DNA of 64,000 bases from Bacteroidota bacterium (GTDB lineage Bacteria; Bacteroidota; Bacteroidia; Bacteroidales; Dysgonomonadaceae), in assembly GCA_023424395.1 (NCBI GenBank), contig JAFADY010000037.1, positions 1 to 64,000 of the forward strand, written 5' to 3'. Numbering within the stretch: position 1 is the first letter of the stretch; the number at the start of each line of letters is the position of its first letter. A model generated the notes under the pieces. That model saw only the letters and a program-made list of their open reading frames with translations, searched no databases and was not told the origin of the DNA. Shown here piece by piece: positions 24,897 through 33,901 of the stretch. A program made the translations under genes and the position numbers.

Positions 24897-27050
24897 ATGA
24901 GTAAAAAACTGAAAAAAAAATATAGGATACGTACCCGTTTTTTTATTCCGGGCATTTTCATTATAGCCATTCTTCTGATTACCTATTTATTTCCCCGACA
25001 AGGCAAATTCAAATATTCATTTAGTGAAGGAAGGCCTTGGCAATACGGGTTGCTTACAGCCCCTCTTGATTTTCCTATTTACAAATCGGCAGATGAGTTA
25101 AAAGCCGAACAAGATAGTATTTTGAGATTCTACGAACCTTATTACACCATTGATGAAAAGGTGCAGAAAAACGCGATGGCAGAATTCGATGCCGATGTGA
25201 ACCTGAGCGCCAAACTACAAGAATTGCCTTCTGCGGAGATACTTTACATCAGAAACAAATTACAAGAGATTTATACCAACGGAATTATGCGGTCGGAAGA
25301 TTATGATAAGATTGAATCATCCGAAACCCAATCTTTTCGTTTGAGAGAAGGAAATTCTGCCCAATCAAAAAATATAGAATCCATCAACACGAATCGGTCT
25401 GCTTACGAACAAATACTGAATGATGTGCTGCCAAATACGGATCCCGTTCAGTTAAGGGCAGCAGATTTGAACAAATACATCCGGGAAAATATCGTCTTTG
25501 ATGAATCCACATCGGAAAAAGCAAGAAAAGAATTTATACAGCAGGTTTCTCCATCTACCGGAATGGTTCAAACCGGACAAAGGATAATAGACCAAGGAGA
25601 AATAGTTGATCCTCAAACATATAAAGTTCTATCTTCGCTGAAGCGGGTAACTGAAGAACGAACCGGAGGCGCTTCGCGCAATAGTTGGACTGTTTTAGGA
25701 CAATTTCTTCTGGTAACCATTATGCTGGCAGCTTTCTATTTCTATCTGCTTTTTTTCCGCCCGTATGAATACCGGAACAGAAAACATGTTTTATTCATGT
25801 TGTTGCTCATTACATCTTTCGTGATACTTACCGCTTTTACGGTACGCTTCGAATTATTTAGTGTTTATTTTATTCCGTATGCTATTGTTACCATACTTAT
25901 CAGAACATTTATAGATTCGCGAACGGCGCTTTTTGCGAGTATTATTACCATTATTTTAAGTTCTCTCATGGTTCCATTTCCGTTTGAATTTATAGTTATT
26001 CAAATGGCTGTTGCTATGATATCGGTATTTATGTTGAAAGAGCTCTCGGAGCGGTCTCAACTTATCCGTAGCTCGTTTTTTATCTTACTTACCTACATTC
26101 TTGTTTATTTGGGATTGATAATGTATCAGGAAGGAGATATTAATAAAGTAGATTGGAGGATTCTTGTTTATTTCCTTATCAACTTTATTTTTATTATGTT
26201 CTCTTATTCACTGGTTTATTTGATAGAAAAATCGTTCGGATTTATATCGGGAGTAAGTTTGGTGGAACTATCCAATATCAACAAACCGCTACTGAAAGAA
26301 CTTTCGGAAAAAGCGCCCGGAACTTTTCAGCATTCATTACAGGTTTCTAATTTGGGAATGGCTGCTGCTGCCAAATTGGGAGCCAACGCCTCTTTGATCA
26401 GAACCGGAGCGTTGTATCACGATATTGGGAAAATGGTAAATCCGGCATTTTTTACCGAAAATCAAACGCCGGGAATGGACCCGCACGCCGGACTTCCTTT
26501 CGAGGAAAGCGCCAGAATTATTATTAATCACGTGAAAGATGGAGTAAGGATCGCGAAGAAAAATAACCTGCCCAAGCAAATTATCGATTTCATCGAAACA
26601 CATCACGGCACGAGCATGCCTAAATATTTTTATGTTTCTTGGAAGAATGCCAATCCCGGAAAAGAAGTTAACGAGGCAGATTTTCGTTATCCCGGGCCGA
26701 ATCCGTTTACAAAGGAAACTGCGATAATGATGATGGCCGATGCTGTGGAAGCTTCATCGCGAAGTTTACCCGTTTACACGGAAGAGGCGATCAGCAATCA
26801 GGTGATTAAAATTATCGACTCGCAATTAGAAGAAGGTTATTTTAAAAATGCACCCATTACTTTCCGAGACATTCAAATTGTTAAAGAAGTATTCATCGAT
26901 AAGCTGAAGACCGTTTACCACTCACGCATTGCTTATCCCGAACTTAAAAAGCAGCCGCAGGCTATTGCCCAAAAAATTCAACCGACTGCTGCGGAGCAAC
27001 TTGCAACTCCACAACAATCGGTTGATCAAAAGCCGTTGAACGAAGTTTAA
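24897..27050 (+). CDS. 7TM-HD phosphohydrolase (PgpH-like, probable c-di-AMP phosphodiesterase)
   Basis: 717 residues. A membrane helix at 15-32 is followed by an extracytoplasmic 7TMR-HDED domain to about 255, a cluster of about seven helices between 262 and 470, and a cytoplasmic HD domain with GALYHDIGKM near 505 and ETHHGTSM near 567. This architecture is that of PgpH, which hydrolyses the second messenger c-di-AMP, so I infer that activity here. The C-terminal tail is rich in Gln and Pro. It lies 61 bp behind gltX and is convergent with the thioredoxin-like gene, with only 3 bp between the stops. Confidence 0.9.
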   Translation: MSKKLKKKYRIRTRFFIPGIFIIAILLITYLFPRQGKFKYSFSEGRPWQYGLLTAPLDFPIYKSADELKAEQDSILRFYEPYYTIDEKVQKNAMAEFDADVNLSAKLQELPSAEILYIRNKLQEIYTNGIMRSEDYDKIESSETQSFRLREGNSAQSKNIESINTNRSAYEQILNDVLPNTDPVQLRAADLNKYIRENIVFDESTSEKARKEFIQQVSPSTGMVQTGQRIIDQGEIVDPQTYKVLSSLKRVTEERTGGASRNSWTVLGQFLLVTIMLAAFYFYLLFFRPYEYRNRKHVLFMLLLITSFVILTAFTVRFELFSVYFIPYAIVTILIRTFIDSRTALFASIITIILSSLMVPFPFEFIVIQMAVAMISVFMLKELSERSQLIRSSFFILLTYILVYLGLIMYQEGDINKVDWRILVYFLINFIFIMFSYSLVYLIEKSFGFISGVSLVELSNINKPLLKELSEKAPGTFQHSLQVSNLGMAAAAKLGANASLIRTGALYHDIGKMVNPAFFTENQTPGMDPHAGLPFEESARIIINHVKDGVRIAKKNNLPKQIIDFIETHHGTSMPKYFYVSWKNANPGKEVNEADFRYPGPNPFTKETAIMMMADAVEASSRSLPVYTEEAISNQVIKIIDSQLEEGYFKNAPITFRDIQIVKEVFIDKLKTVYHSRIAYPELKKQPQAIAQKIQPTAAEQLATPQQSVDQKPLNEV

Positions 27051-27053
27051 AAC

Positions 27054-28040
27054 TTATTTCAGTAATTCTTCAACTTTATTGATCGTTTCCTGCGTGTAAA
27101 TACTTTTGAAAACGATTTTTCCTTCCGGATCGATTAAAAAACTTGTCGGAACCCAACGAACGGCGTAGGTTTTTGGCGCTTCGCTGTCCCAACCATTTTC
27201 CGTTATAACATTGTTCCAATTTAAACCGTCTTTTGCAATGGCGTCCGTCCAACGGGCACTGTCCTCATCGATGGAAACGCCCAAAATGGTGAAATTCTTG
27301 TCTTTGTATCGATCATAAACATCCACCAACAGCGGACTTGCCTTACGGCAATCGGGACACCAAGAAGCCCAAAAATCCACCAAAACATATTTCCCGCGAA
27401 GCGAACTTAAACTGAGCGTTTCTCCGCTTGGCGTTTTCAACGTAAAATCGGGAGCAGGTTGTCCGGGCTGCACTTTTTCGAGGTTTTTCAGGTTTTCATC
27501 AATTTCCTGAGTGTAAGGATGACCGGCCAACGATTCTGACAACTGATCGCGAATGGATTTTAATTCTGGATAATCGTATTGATAAATTCCCCTGTTCAGA
27601 AAATAAAGCGCCACCGGCGACGAGAGGTTGTTCAATATCAACGTATCCGTTTTCATAGTTCCCTCAACGCTTTGCGGCAAAAGCCAAGCGAAAAACAACG
27701 CATTGTCCGAACCATCAACAGATGCAATATCCCAATCACTGTTCATGGAAACAGTCATCGGATTATTGTCTAAAAACAATTGGGCGCGTTGCGCTTTCTG
27801 CGCCGTACGCAAAGCGTAGAGCATGGGTTGCGTAACCGAACCCGCGAACATGAATTTTCCGTCTTTTATTTCCGCAGAATCTACAGTCGTATATTCCCTA
27901 TTCTTGTATTCCTGCAAATAAACCGTTCCGGTAATATCCGCTGGAACCGTTCCGTTTATGGTAAATTCGTTGTTTTTTTTAGTTGACTGACAAGCCGAAA
28001 CTAAAACGATAATTAATAATAGAACAGATGTTTTTTTCAT
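27054..28040 (-). CDS. TlpA/ResA-like thioredoxin lipoprotein with N-terminal DUF4369-type domain
   Basis: 328 residues. The lipobox LVSAC puts the lipidated cysteine at residue 17. Residues 25-120 resemble the DUF4369 beta domain common in Bacteroidota (FTINGTVPADITGTVYLQ). From about 190 a thioredoxin fold follows with the redox motif WASWCPDCRKASP and the cis-Pro region VRWVPTSFLIDPEGK. It probably reduces disulfides of envelope proteins or haem-protein precursors; the exact partner is unknown. It is monocistronic as far as visible, with a heptamer repeat array between it and guaA. Confidence 0.88.
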   Translation of the reverse strand: MKKTSVLLLIIVLVSACQSTKKNNEFTINGTVPADITGTVYLQEYKNREYTTVDSAEIKDGKFMFAGSVTQPMLYALRTAQKAQRAQLFLDNNPMTVSMNSDWDIASVDGSDNALFFAWLLPQSVEGTMKTDTLILNNLSSPVALYFLNRGIYQYDYPELKSIRDQLSESLAGHPYTQEIDENLKNLEKVQPGQPAPDFTLKTPSGETLSLSSLRGKYVLVDFWASWCPDCRKASPLLVDVYDRYKDKNFTILGVSIDEDSARWTDAIAKDGLNWNNVITENGWDSEAPKTYAVRWVPTSFLIDPEGKIVFKSIYTQETINKVEELLK

Positions 28041-28071
28041 TGTTGTATAATTTTAATGAATGAAAAGATTA

Positions 28072-28125
28072 AACTCCCAAATCCCAAATCGTAAATCATA
28101 AATCGTAAATCATAAATCGTAAATT
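28072..28125. repeat. Degenerate heptamer tandem array 2
   Basis: Words AACTCCC, AAATCCC, AAATCGT, AAATCAT, AAATCGT, AAATCAT and AAATCGT in strict 7-bp phase, ending just before the guaA stop codon. Confidence 0.85.
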
Positions 28126-28128
28126 TAA

Positions 28129-29649
28129 CTACTCCCACTCAATGGTTGCCGGCGGTTTCGATGAAATATCGTACACCACTCGGTTCACACCTTTTACTTT
28201 ATTGATAATTTCGTTGGATACTTTTGCCAGAAACTCGTAGGGCAAATGCGCCCAATCAGCAGTCATGGCATCGGTAGAAGTTACGGCGCGCAAAGCGATG
28301 GTGTTTTCGTAGGTACGCTCGTCGCCCATTACACCTACCGATTGCACGGGCAGCAAAATAGCTCCAGCTTGCCACACTTTGTTGTATAAATCAGCGGCAC
28401 GAAGGTTGGAGATGAAAATATCGTCGGCTTCTTGCGCGATACGCACTTTTTCGGGCGTAATATCACCCAAAATTCTTATACCCAATCCCGGACCGGGGAA
28501 CGGATGGCGATGAATGAGATGCGGTTTCATGCCGAGTTCCAAACCGATTTTCCGCACTTCGTCTTTGAACAGAAGCTTCAGCGGTTCGCAGAGTTTCAGG
28601 TTCATTTTTTCGGGAAGCCCGCCCACGTTGTGGTGGCTTTTGATAACGGTTCCCGTAATGGATAGCGACTCGATAATGTCGGGATAAATGGTGCCTTGTG
28701 CCAGCCATTTTATGTCTTTCAGTTTGTGAGCCTCTTCGTCGAACACATCGATAAAACCTTTGCCGATGATTTTGCGTTTCTGCTCAGGATCGGTTACTCC
28801 GGCGAGCTCTTTGTAGAACCGTTCGCGTGCATCGATGCCAATAACGTTCAACCCCAAGTGTTCGTAATTATCGAGGACGGTTTCGAATTCATTTTTGCGA
28901 AGCAAGCCGTGATTTACAAAAATGCACGTCAGGTTTTTACCGATGGCTTTGTTCAGCAAAACAGCCACTACAGACGAATCCACACCACCCGAAAGCGCAA
29001 GAATAACCTTGTCGTTTTCTAATGTTGTTTTCAGATCGGCAACGGTGGCTTCTATAAACGATGCCGGCGTCCAATCTTTTTTCACGCCGCAAATGGAAAG
29101 GAAATTGTCGAGAATTTTTGTCCCCTGCTCCGTATGAAAAACTTCGGGATGGAATTGCACCGCCCACGTTAGTTCGTTTTGCACTTTGTAAGCAGCGATT
29201 TTTACATCTTCGGTGGATGCAATAACCGAAAAATTTTTGGGAATTTGTAAAATGGTATCGCCGTGCGACATCCACACTTGCGATTGTTGTGCGATGTTTC
29301 CCAAAAGCAAATCATCCGATTTTTTCACATCAAGGTGTGCACGGCCATATTCGCGCGAGGCGCTTTTACCGACTTCCCCACCCGATGATTGGGCTATGAG
29401 TTGGGCGCCGTAACAAATTCCCAAAACGGGATAGTTGCCGCGAATTTGGGTTAAATCGGTTTTAAAAGCATTGCTATCGTTCACCGAAAAAGGGCTTCCG
29501 GAAAGGATTACACCTTTTACCAACTCATCGCCGAAGGGAAATTTATTGTAAGGGACAATTTCGCAATACGTGCTGAGTTCACGCACACGGCGACCGATAA
29601 GTTGTGTGGTTTGCGAACCAAAATCGAGGATAATTATTTTTTCGTGCAT
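28129..29649 (-). CDS. guaA: GMP synthase (glutamine-hydrolysing)
   Basis: Converts XMP to GMP in purine synthesis. The 506 residues hold an N-terminal class I glutamine amidotransferase domain with nucleophile C79 in LGICYGAQL and H167/E169 in QFHPEV. The ATP-pyrophosphatase domain follows with the P-loop LALSGGVDSSV (about 217-226). The C-terminal dimerisation domain ends PPATIEWE, as in the family. A TATCTTTG box lies 54 bp upstream on the minus strand. It is flanked on both sides by heptamer repeat arrays. Confidence 0.98.
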   Translation of the reverse strand: MHEKIIILDFGSQTTQLIGRRVRELSTYCEIVPYNKFPFGDELVKGVILSGSPFSVNDSNAFKTDLTQIRGNYPVLGICYGAQLIAQSSGGEVGKSASREYGRAHLDVKKSDDLLLGNIAQQSQVWMSHGDTILQIPKNFSVIASTEDVKIAAYKVQNELTWAVQFHPEVFHTEQGTKILDNFLSICGVKKDWTPASFIEATVADLKTTLENDKVILALSGGVDSSVVAVLLNKAIGKNLTCIFVNHGLLRKNEFETVLDNYEHLGLNVIGIDARERFYKELAGVTDPEQKRKIIGKGFIDVFDEEAHKLKDIKWLAQGTIYPDIIESLSITGTVIKSHHNVGGLPEKMNLKLCEPLKLLFKDEVRKIGLELGMKPHLIHRHPFPGPGLGIRILGDITPEKVRIAQEADDIFISNLRAADLYNKVWQAGAILLPVQSVGVMGDERTYENTIALRAVTSTDAMTADWAHLPYEFLAKVSNEIINKVKGVNRVVYDISSKPPATIEWE

Positions 29650-29659
29650 ATATTTCTAA

Positions 29660-29698
29660 AGAAATCAGAAGTTAGAAGTCAGAAATTAGAAGAATTTA
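29660..29698. repeat. Degenerate heptamer tandem array 3
   Basis: Words AGAAATC, AGAAGTT, AGAAGTC and AGAAATT in 7-bp phase, between the guaA start and its promoter box; it would lie in the guaA leader. Confidence 0.65.
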
Positions 29699-29702
29699 GC
29701 TA

Positions 29703-29710
29703 CAAAGATA
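29703..29710 (-). promoter_or_regulatory. Promoter -7 box of guaA
   Basis: Reads TATCTTTG on the minus strand, 54 bp ahead of the guaA ATG. Confidence 0.55.
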
Positions 29711-29830
29711 CGAAAAGTATAGAAATTCTGTAACGCTTTTTGGTAAAGGATTTCAAAAAACACCGAAATAAAAACCAACAACTAATTACCGAAAATAAAT
29801 AAATATTTATCGTTTTTCGATAAATATTTA

Positions 29831-29859
29831 TTGTTTGTAAAAATATTGTATTACATTTG
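29831..29859 (+). promoter_or_regulatory. Promoter of the DUF2975 cluster
   Basis: TTG (29831-29833), an 18-bp spacer and TACATTTG (29852-29859). An in-frame TTG at 29857 lies inside the box, which supports the ATG at 29890 as the true start. Confidence 0.65.
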
Positions 29860-29889
29860 TGGCGTGAAACATTCAAAAATTTATTGATT

Positions 29890-30582
29890 ATGAAAACTCA
29901 TCTCAGCAAAAACTCATTAGCTGTTCTTTCCATTTTGGCGGGTTTAGTTTATCTAATGATACTCATTTCTGCAATTGATGAAGCATGGGAAGGAGGCGTT
30001 CGGGGATTCAAAGAAGGAATGGCTGCATCCGAAAAAGAATTTGACGATGACCCATTTAATGATTTAGACGTAGAATCATTCATACTACATCTAAAAGTGA
30101 GAGACAAAACCCTCTATTATCCCGATTCAACCTTTAATAAATTATCTCACAATTTCTTACCGGCAAGATTAGAAAAAATGGAAGTTTCTTATGCCTTTAA
30201 AAAAGGCCAACCTTTGTGGAGTATATTTGTTATGATATTTTTGATGTTTCTCGCATTACCTATTTTGGTTTTATTAATTTTTATTCCAATCCTATTTTAT
30301 AAACTTATCTTTTCGCTTTACAAAGGCGATGTCTTCACGCACGAAAATGTAAACCGAATACAAAAAATTGGCGTTTCCTACATCATTATTTATTTTTATT
30401 TACTCACATTTTACTTGTATCAGTACTTTTTGTCAAAGAGTTTAATCGATTTAGAAAAATACGAAATTGTACGCCCTGATCTCGTAAGCGAATCATTACT
30501 CATAGGACTTGTTGCACTAATTTTTGCAATAGTGCTGAAACGTGCTATTGCAATAAAAGAAGAACAAGAATTAATTATTTAA
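29890..30582 (+). CDS. DUF2975 family membrane protein
   Basis: 230 residues. Four membrane helices are visible: about 10-30, 108-138, 160-182 and 200-218. The stretch FTHENVNRIQKIG between helices 2 and 3 is typical of DUF2975. Members are usually paired with a small HTH regulator, as here 300 bp downstream, and their job is unknown; a sensing role for the membrane partner is often suspected. The long loop after helix 1 (about 75 residues, many Asp/Glu) should face outward. The start is ATG 29890 rather than an upstream TTG within the promoter. Confidence 0.85.
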   Translation: MKTHLSKNSLAVLSILAGLVYLMILISAIDEAWEGGVRGFKEGMAASEKEFDDDPFNDLDVESFILHLKVRDKTLYYPDSTFNKLSHNFLPARLEKMEVSYAFKKGQPLWSIFVMIFLMFLALPILVLLIFIPILFYKLIFSLYKGDVFTHENVNRIQKIGVSYIIIYFYLLTFYLYQYFLSKSLIDLEKYEIVRPDLVSESLLIGLVALIFAIVLKRAIAIKEEQELII

Positions 30583-30594
30583 TAATCAATCAAT

Positions 30595-30801
30595 ATGCCT
30601 ATATCAGAACTAATAAATAAATTGGATACAAATAAAAGTTTTCGAAAAGTGATTTCTGAAAACTCCATACTAAACAGTATGTGGGAATATTTGAAAACAA
30701 ATACAAAAACCTTTGCGGCTATTGTGCTTATTATGAGTATTTTTTCTATTTACAAGTTTGGAAACAGCATAGGAGAATTTTTGTATTATATAACACATTA
30801 A
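30595..30801 (+). CDS. Small single-helix membrane protein
   Basis: 68 residues, no recognised family. The first 37 residues are hydrophilic and probably helical; one membrane helix follows (FAAIVLIMSIFSIYKFG, about 40-56) and then a short tail. It starts 12 bp after the DUF2975 gene and is followed by the 29-bp palindrome, so it most likely belongs to the same transcript as DUF2975. Confidence 0.6.
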   Translation: MPISELINKLDTNKSFRKVISENSILNSMWEYLKTNTKTFAAIVLIMSIFSIYKFGNSIGEFLYYITH

Positions 30802-30810
30802 CCATCTAAC

Positions 30811-30839
30811 CTTTGTCAAAGTTTAAAACTTTGACAAAG
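30811..30839. repeat. 29-bp palindrome, copy 1
   Basis: CTTTGTCAAAGTT, loop TAA, AACTTTGACAAAG: a perfect 13-bp inverted repeat. A second copy differing only in the loop lies at 39294-39322. It could end transcription of the upstream small gene, but no U run follows. Confidence 0.85.
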
Positions 30840-30846
30840 TTCTATT

Positions 30847-30884
30847 AAATCGTAAATCAAAAATCGTAACTCGTAAATTAAAAT
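30847..30884. repeat. Degenerate heptamer tandem array 4
   Basis: AAATCGT, AAATCAA, AAATCGT, AACTCGT and AAATTAA in 7-bp phase, running straight into the ATG of the HTH gene. Confidence 0.8.
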
Positions 30885-31091
30885 ATGCCTATAATAGTAA
30901 ATTTAGACGTAGAAATGGCAAAGAAAAAAATTTCTTTGAACGAGCTTTCCGAGCGAGTCGGTATTACGCCCGCGAACCTTTCGATACTGAAAACCGGAAA
31001 AGCCAAGGCTATCCGTTTCAGTACATTGGAAGCGATATGCAAGGAACTGGATTGCCAGCCGGGCGATATTATGGAGTGGAAGGAAGAGTGA
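30885..31091 (+). CDS. Small Cro/CI-type HTH regulator (YozG-like)
   Basis: 68 residues forming a single XRE helix-turn-helix: KKISLNELSERVGITPANLSILKTGKAKAIR, with the recognition helix around 27-37, then FSTLEAICKELDCQPGDIMEW, the usual end of the YozG-like family. It is the normal partner of DUF2975 proteins and probably controls this local cluster; no operator is recognised. The ATG follows a heptamer array, which may mean that translation depends on an unusual leader. Confidence 0.9.
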   Translation: MPIIVNLDVEMAKKKISLNELSERVGITPANLSILKTGKAKAIRFSTLEAICKELDCQPGDIMEWKEE

Positions 31092-31148
31092 TTGGGATTT
31101 GGGAATTGGGATTTGGGAAAAAAATTGAACTTTGAACTTTAAACTTAG
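31092..31148. repeat. Degenerate heptamer tandem array 5
   Basis: GGGATTT, GGGAATT, GGGATTT and GGGAAAA, then a second word family TTGAACT, TTGAACT, TTAAACT, in 7-bp steps. It fills the gap between the HTH gene and the CPBP gene. Confidence 0.7.
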
Positions 31149-31153
31149 AAAAT

Positions 31154-32389
31154 ATGAAAGATAAAAACTTGTGGGTAGTTTTCCTATCTCTTGGAACTAT
31201 GTTTTTTATGATTAGTACTACAATTGAGGTAACATGGCTAAAACTATTGATCATCTCCATATCTGTATTACAATATATTTTAGCGTTAATCTTTGCAGCC
31301 AAAGATTATAGCAACAAAAAACAAAACAACACAACCGGTGTACAATCATTTCCTCCACCTCCACCTCCAACATTCAACTATGAACATCAAACTATAAATT
31401 TTATAAAAATGAAACACTTAGAACGCGCCTTACAAGGCCGGAACGGTATCGGAAGATACCTATTAATGTTCGTATCGATTTTTTTCATTGCGCAGCTCGC
31501 CGCAATACCCGTTCTTTTCATGCTTATTCCCATCATTAAAAACGGCGGAAGTTTCTCAGACATCACAAGCGCAATAGAAAACCCCACAGCATTTGGCGTA
31601 TCCGCCAATTTTTACCTGGCAGTTATGATGTCAACTTTTGTCCTTCTTTATTTTGCATTTTCTCTTCTTATAAAGCCTATACACCAAAGAACAGTTCGAG
31701 AAACCATCAACGGACGTAAACACATCCGTTGGAACAGGATTTGGACCGGGATGATTGTATGGGGAATATTCGTAATCATAGATACGGTTATCAGTTTATT
31801 GATTTCTGGGCCCTATAATTTTGAGTTTCGTTTCAACGCAAGCGCTTTTTTGCCTATGCTCCTTATTATTCTTGTTTTAATGCCTTTTCAAACAAGCATA
31901 GAAGAAATTCTGATGCGTGGTTATTTGGCGCAAGGCGTAGGAAAATGGACACGTAGCCGTTGGTGGGCTTTGATCATTCCGTCGGTGATATTTGCTCTTT
32001 TACATGCCGCGAATCCCGAAGTAAAAGAATTCGGTTTTTGGCTTGCCATGCCACAGTATTTGATCATGGGATTGATGTTGGGGCTTGTTTCCATTCTTGA
32101 CGACGGTATTGAGCTTGCACTCGGCATACATTTCATCAACAACGCGCTTGCCGCCATGCTCGTTACACACGACGCATCTGCATTTCAAACGGATGCCTTA
32201 TTCAAATTAAAAGAACTGAATCCGGTGGCAAGCCTTATTTCCATTTCCATTGCGTGTGTTTTGGTTGTTCTAGTACTGCAACGCATTTACAAATGGAATT
32301 TTAATGTCTTAAACAAAAAACTAGAGCTCTTACCGCCACCCGTTCCGCCCATGCAAACCGAAGTAACAGAGCCTGTTCAACATGTTTAA
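31154..32389 (+). CDS. CPBP family intramembrane metalloprotease fused to a small two-helix membrane domain
   Basis: 411 residues. The CPBP (Rce1/type II CAAX) core has its motifs in place: EEILMRG near 250, FALLHAANP near 279-287, and GIHFINNALAAML near 323-335. About eight membrane helices span 95-385. The first 85 residues are a separate two-helix unit (8-24 and 29-50) followed by a Pro-rich run and a Tyr/Asn-rich link. The ATG at 31409 (MKHLERALQGRNG) is where an ordinary CPBP protein would start. So this is either a fusion or a small gene whose stop codon was lost. Substrates are unknown. Confidence 0.85.
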   Translation: MKDKNLWVVFLSLGTMFFMISTTIEVTWLKLLIISISVLQYILALIFAAKDYSNKKQNNTTGVQSFPPPPPPTFNYEHQTINFIKMKHLERALQGRNGIGRYLLMFVSIFFIAQLAAIPVLFMLIPIIKNGGSFSDITSAIENPTAFGVSANFYLAVMMSTFVLLYFAFSLLIKPIHQRTVRETINGRKHIRWNRIWTGMIVWGIFVIIDTVISLLISGPYNFEFRFNASAFLPMLLIILVLMPFQTSIEEILMRGYLAQGVGKWTRSRWWALIIPSVIFALLHAANPEVKEFGFWLAMPQYLIMGLMLGLVSILDDGIELALGIHFINNALAAMLVTHDASAFQTDALFKLKELNPVASLISISIACVLVVLVLQRIYKWNFNVLNKKLELLPPPVPPMQTEVTEPVQHV

Positions 32390-32445
32390 CAACATATTAA
32401 ACGAATATTATACATATAAAATATAAACATTATTCAACAATTTAC

Positions 32446-32453
32446 TATCTTTG
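32446..32453 (+). promoter_or_regulatory. Promoter -7 box of the TPR/PD40 protein gene
   Basis: TATCTTTG, 22 bp ahead of the ATG at 32475. The longer in-frame TTG start at 32451 lies inside this box. Confidence 0.55.
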
Positions 32454-32474
32454 AAGATTAGATTTTCGCGTGAT

Positions 32475-33896
32475 ATGAAATTACACCACATCTTTTGCAT
32501 GTTTATTTTCTTGTCTTTTTCTCTGATGTCGAAAGGACAATCACTGGATGATGCGAAGAATTGGTTTTTAGAAGGCAAGTACGCCGAAGCTTTACCTGTT
32601 TTCCAAACCGAATACATAAATTCCCCCGATGACGCGGCGCTTAACCAATGGTTGGGCGTAAGCCTTTTGGAAACAGGCAGTTTAACGGAATCCGAAAAAT
32701 ACCTTTCTTTTGCTTCGCAAAAAAATATTCCGGAGGCGTATATTTATTTGGGCGAATTATACAGTAAAATGTATCGGTTTGAGGATGCAGAAAAAGAGTT
32801 TGCCAAATACCAGCGCGCAAAACGCCGCGACAATGCGGCTTTGGCAAAACTGGCGGAAAAACGCGAATACGCCGATAGGCTGAAACGCTCCATCAGCCGA
32901 ACAGAAGACATTCAAATAATTGACAGCTTAGTAGTTAGCAAATCCGATTTTTTATCAGCTTATAAACTGAGTCGATCTGCCGGTTCTCTGCATCGTGCAA
33001 ACGAATTCCTCACCAATCGGGCTCTTTCCGATCAAGTTCTGTTCCAAAACGAGAGGAAAGACAAAATATATTTCTCGCAAGGAGACTCTCTTTTCGGGTT
33101 TAACCTGTATTCGATGGAGAAACTGCTGGATACTTTCGGAAATGAAAAAAAACTTTCCGAGTCAATTAACCAAAACGGCGATCAAGCTTTTCCATTCGTA
33201 ATGCCCGACGGAGTCACTATTTATTTTGCCTCTACCGGACACGGCTCTTTGGGCGGATACGACCTTTTGGTTACCCGATACAACATTGCCAATGATTCTT
33301 ACCTTAATCCTAACCATTTAAATATGCCTTTCAACTCGCCTTTCAACGATTATATGTTGGCCATTGACGAAGAAAAAGGTATCGGATGGTTTGCGAGCGA
33401 TCGGTTTCAAGCAACTGATTCGGTTTGTGTGTACACATTCATTCCTTCCGGTGAAGTGGTTGTTTTAGAAACCGATGACGAAGGATATCTTGCTCAACGA
33501 GCAAAAATCTCTTCCATATCCGATACTTGGCGAGAAGGCTCCGATTATAGCGGTTTATTGAATAAAGCGGCAAGAGTAACTTCATGGGATAATACGCCTG
33601 AAAGAGATTTCACTTTTGTTATAAACGACAAACACACGTACTATCGCTTATCGGACTTTAGAAATGGAACCGCGAAAGAACTTTTTTCTGAAGCGATTAA
33701 CTTACAAAACCGCTTAAACGGAGTAGAGAAAGAATTATCGGAAAATCGCAACAGAATTGCCCAAGCCGGAGCACAAAACAGCACGTTAAATGATTCGGTT
33801 TTATCGTTGGAGAAACAAGCCGAATCGCTTTTCAGGAAAATAGAGAACTTAAAAGTTAGGGCAAGAAACGAAGAAATCAGAAACAATTATCAATAA
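32475..33896 (+). CDS. Exported TPR and PD40-like repeat protein
   Basis: 473 residues with a signal peptide ending near MSKGQ (residue 22). Residues 25-125 form TPR-like helices (DAKNWFLEGKYAEALPVFQTEY and following). From about 170 to 330 there are WD40-like (PD40) strands such as DQAFPFVMPDGVTIYFASTGHGSLGGYDLL, the pattern of Bacteroidota envelope proteins related to PorE. The usual OmpA-like C-terminal domain is missing; the protein ends in a coiled coil (about 410-473). The ATG at 32475 is chosen over an upstream TTG. It is followed by nfeD and floA within 5 bp, so these may be one transcript. Confidence 0.8.
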   Translation: MKLHHIFCMFIFLSFSLMSKGQSLDDAKNWFLEGKYAEALPVFQTEYINSPDDAALNQWLGVSLLETGSLTESEKYLSFASQKNIPEAYIYLGELYSKMYRFEDAEKEFAKYQRAKRRDNAALAKLAEKREYADRLKRSISRTEDIQIIDSLVVSKSDFLSAYKLSRSAGSLHRANEFLTNRALSDQVLFQNERKDKIYFSQGDSLFGFNLYSMEKLLDTFGNEKKLSESINQNGDQAFPFVMPDGVTIYFASTGHGSLGGYDLLVTRYNIANDSYLNPNHLNMPFNSPFNDYMLAIDEEKGIGWFASDRFQATDSVCVYTFIPSGEVVVLETDDEGYLAQRAKISSISDTWREGSDYSGLLNKAARVTSWDNTPERDFTFVINDKHTYYRLSDFRNGTAKELFSEAINLQNRLNGVEKELSENRNRIAQAGAQNSTLNDSVLSLEKQAESLFRKIENLKVRARNEEIRNNYQ

Positions 33897-33901
33897 AAGT
33901 T

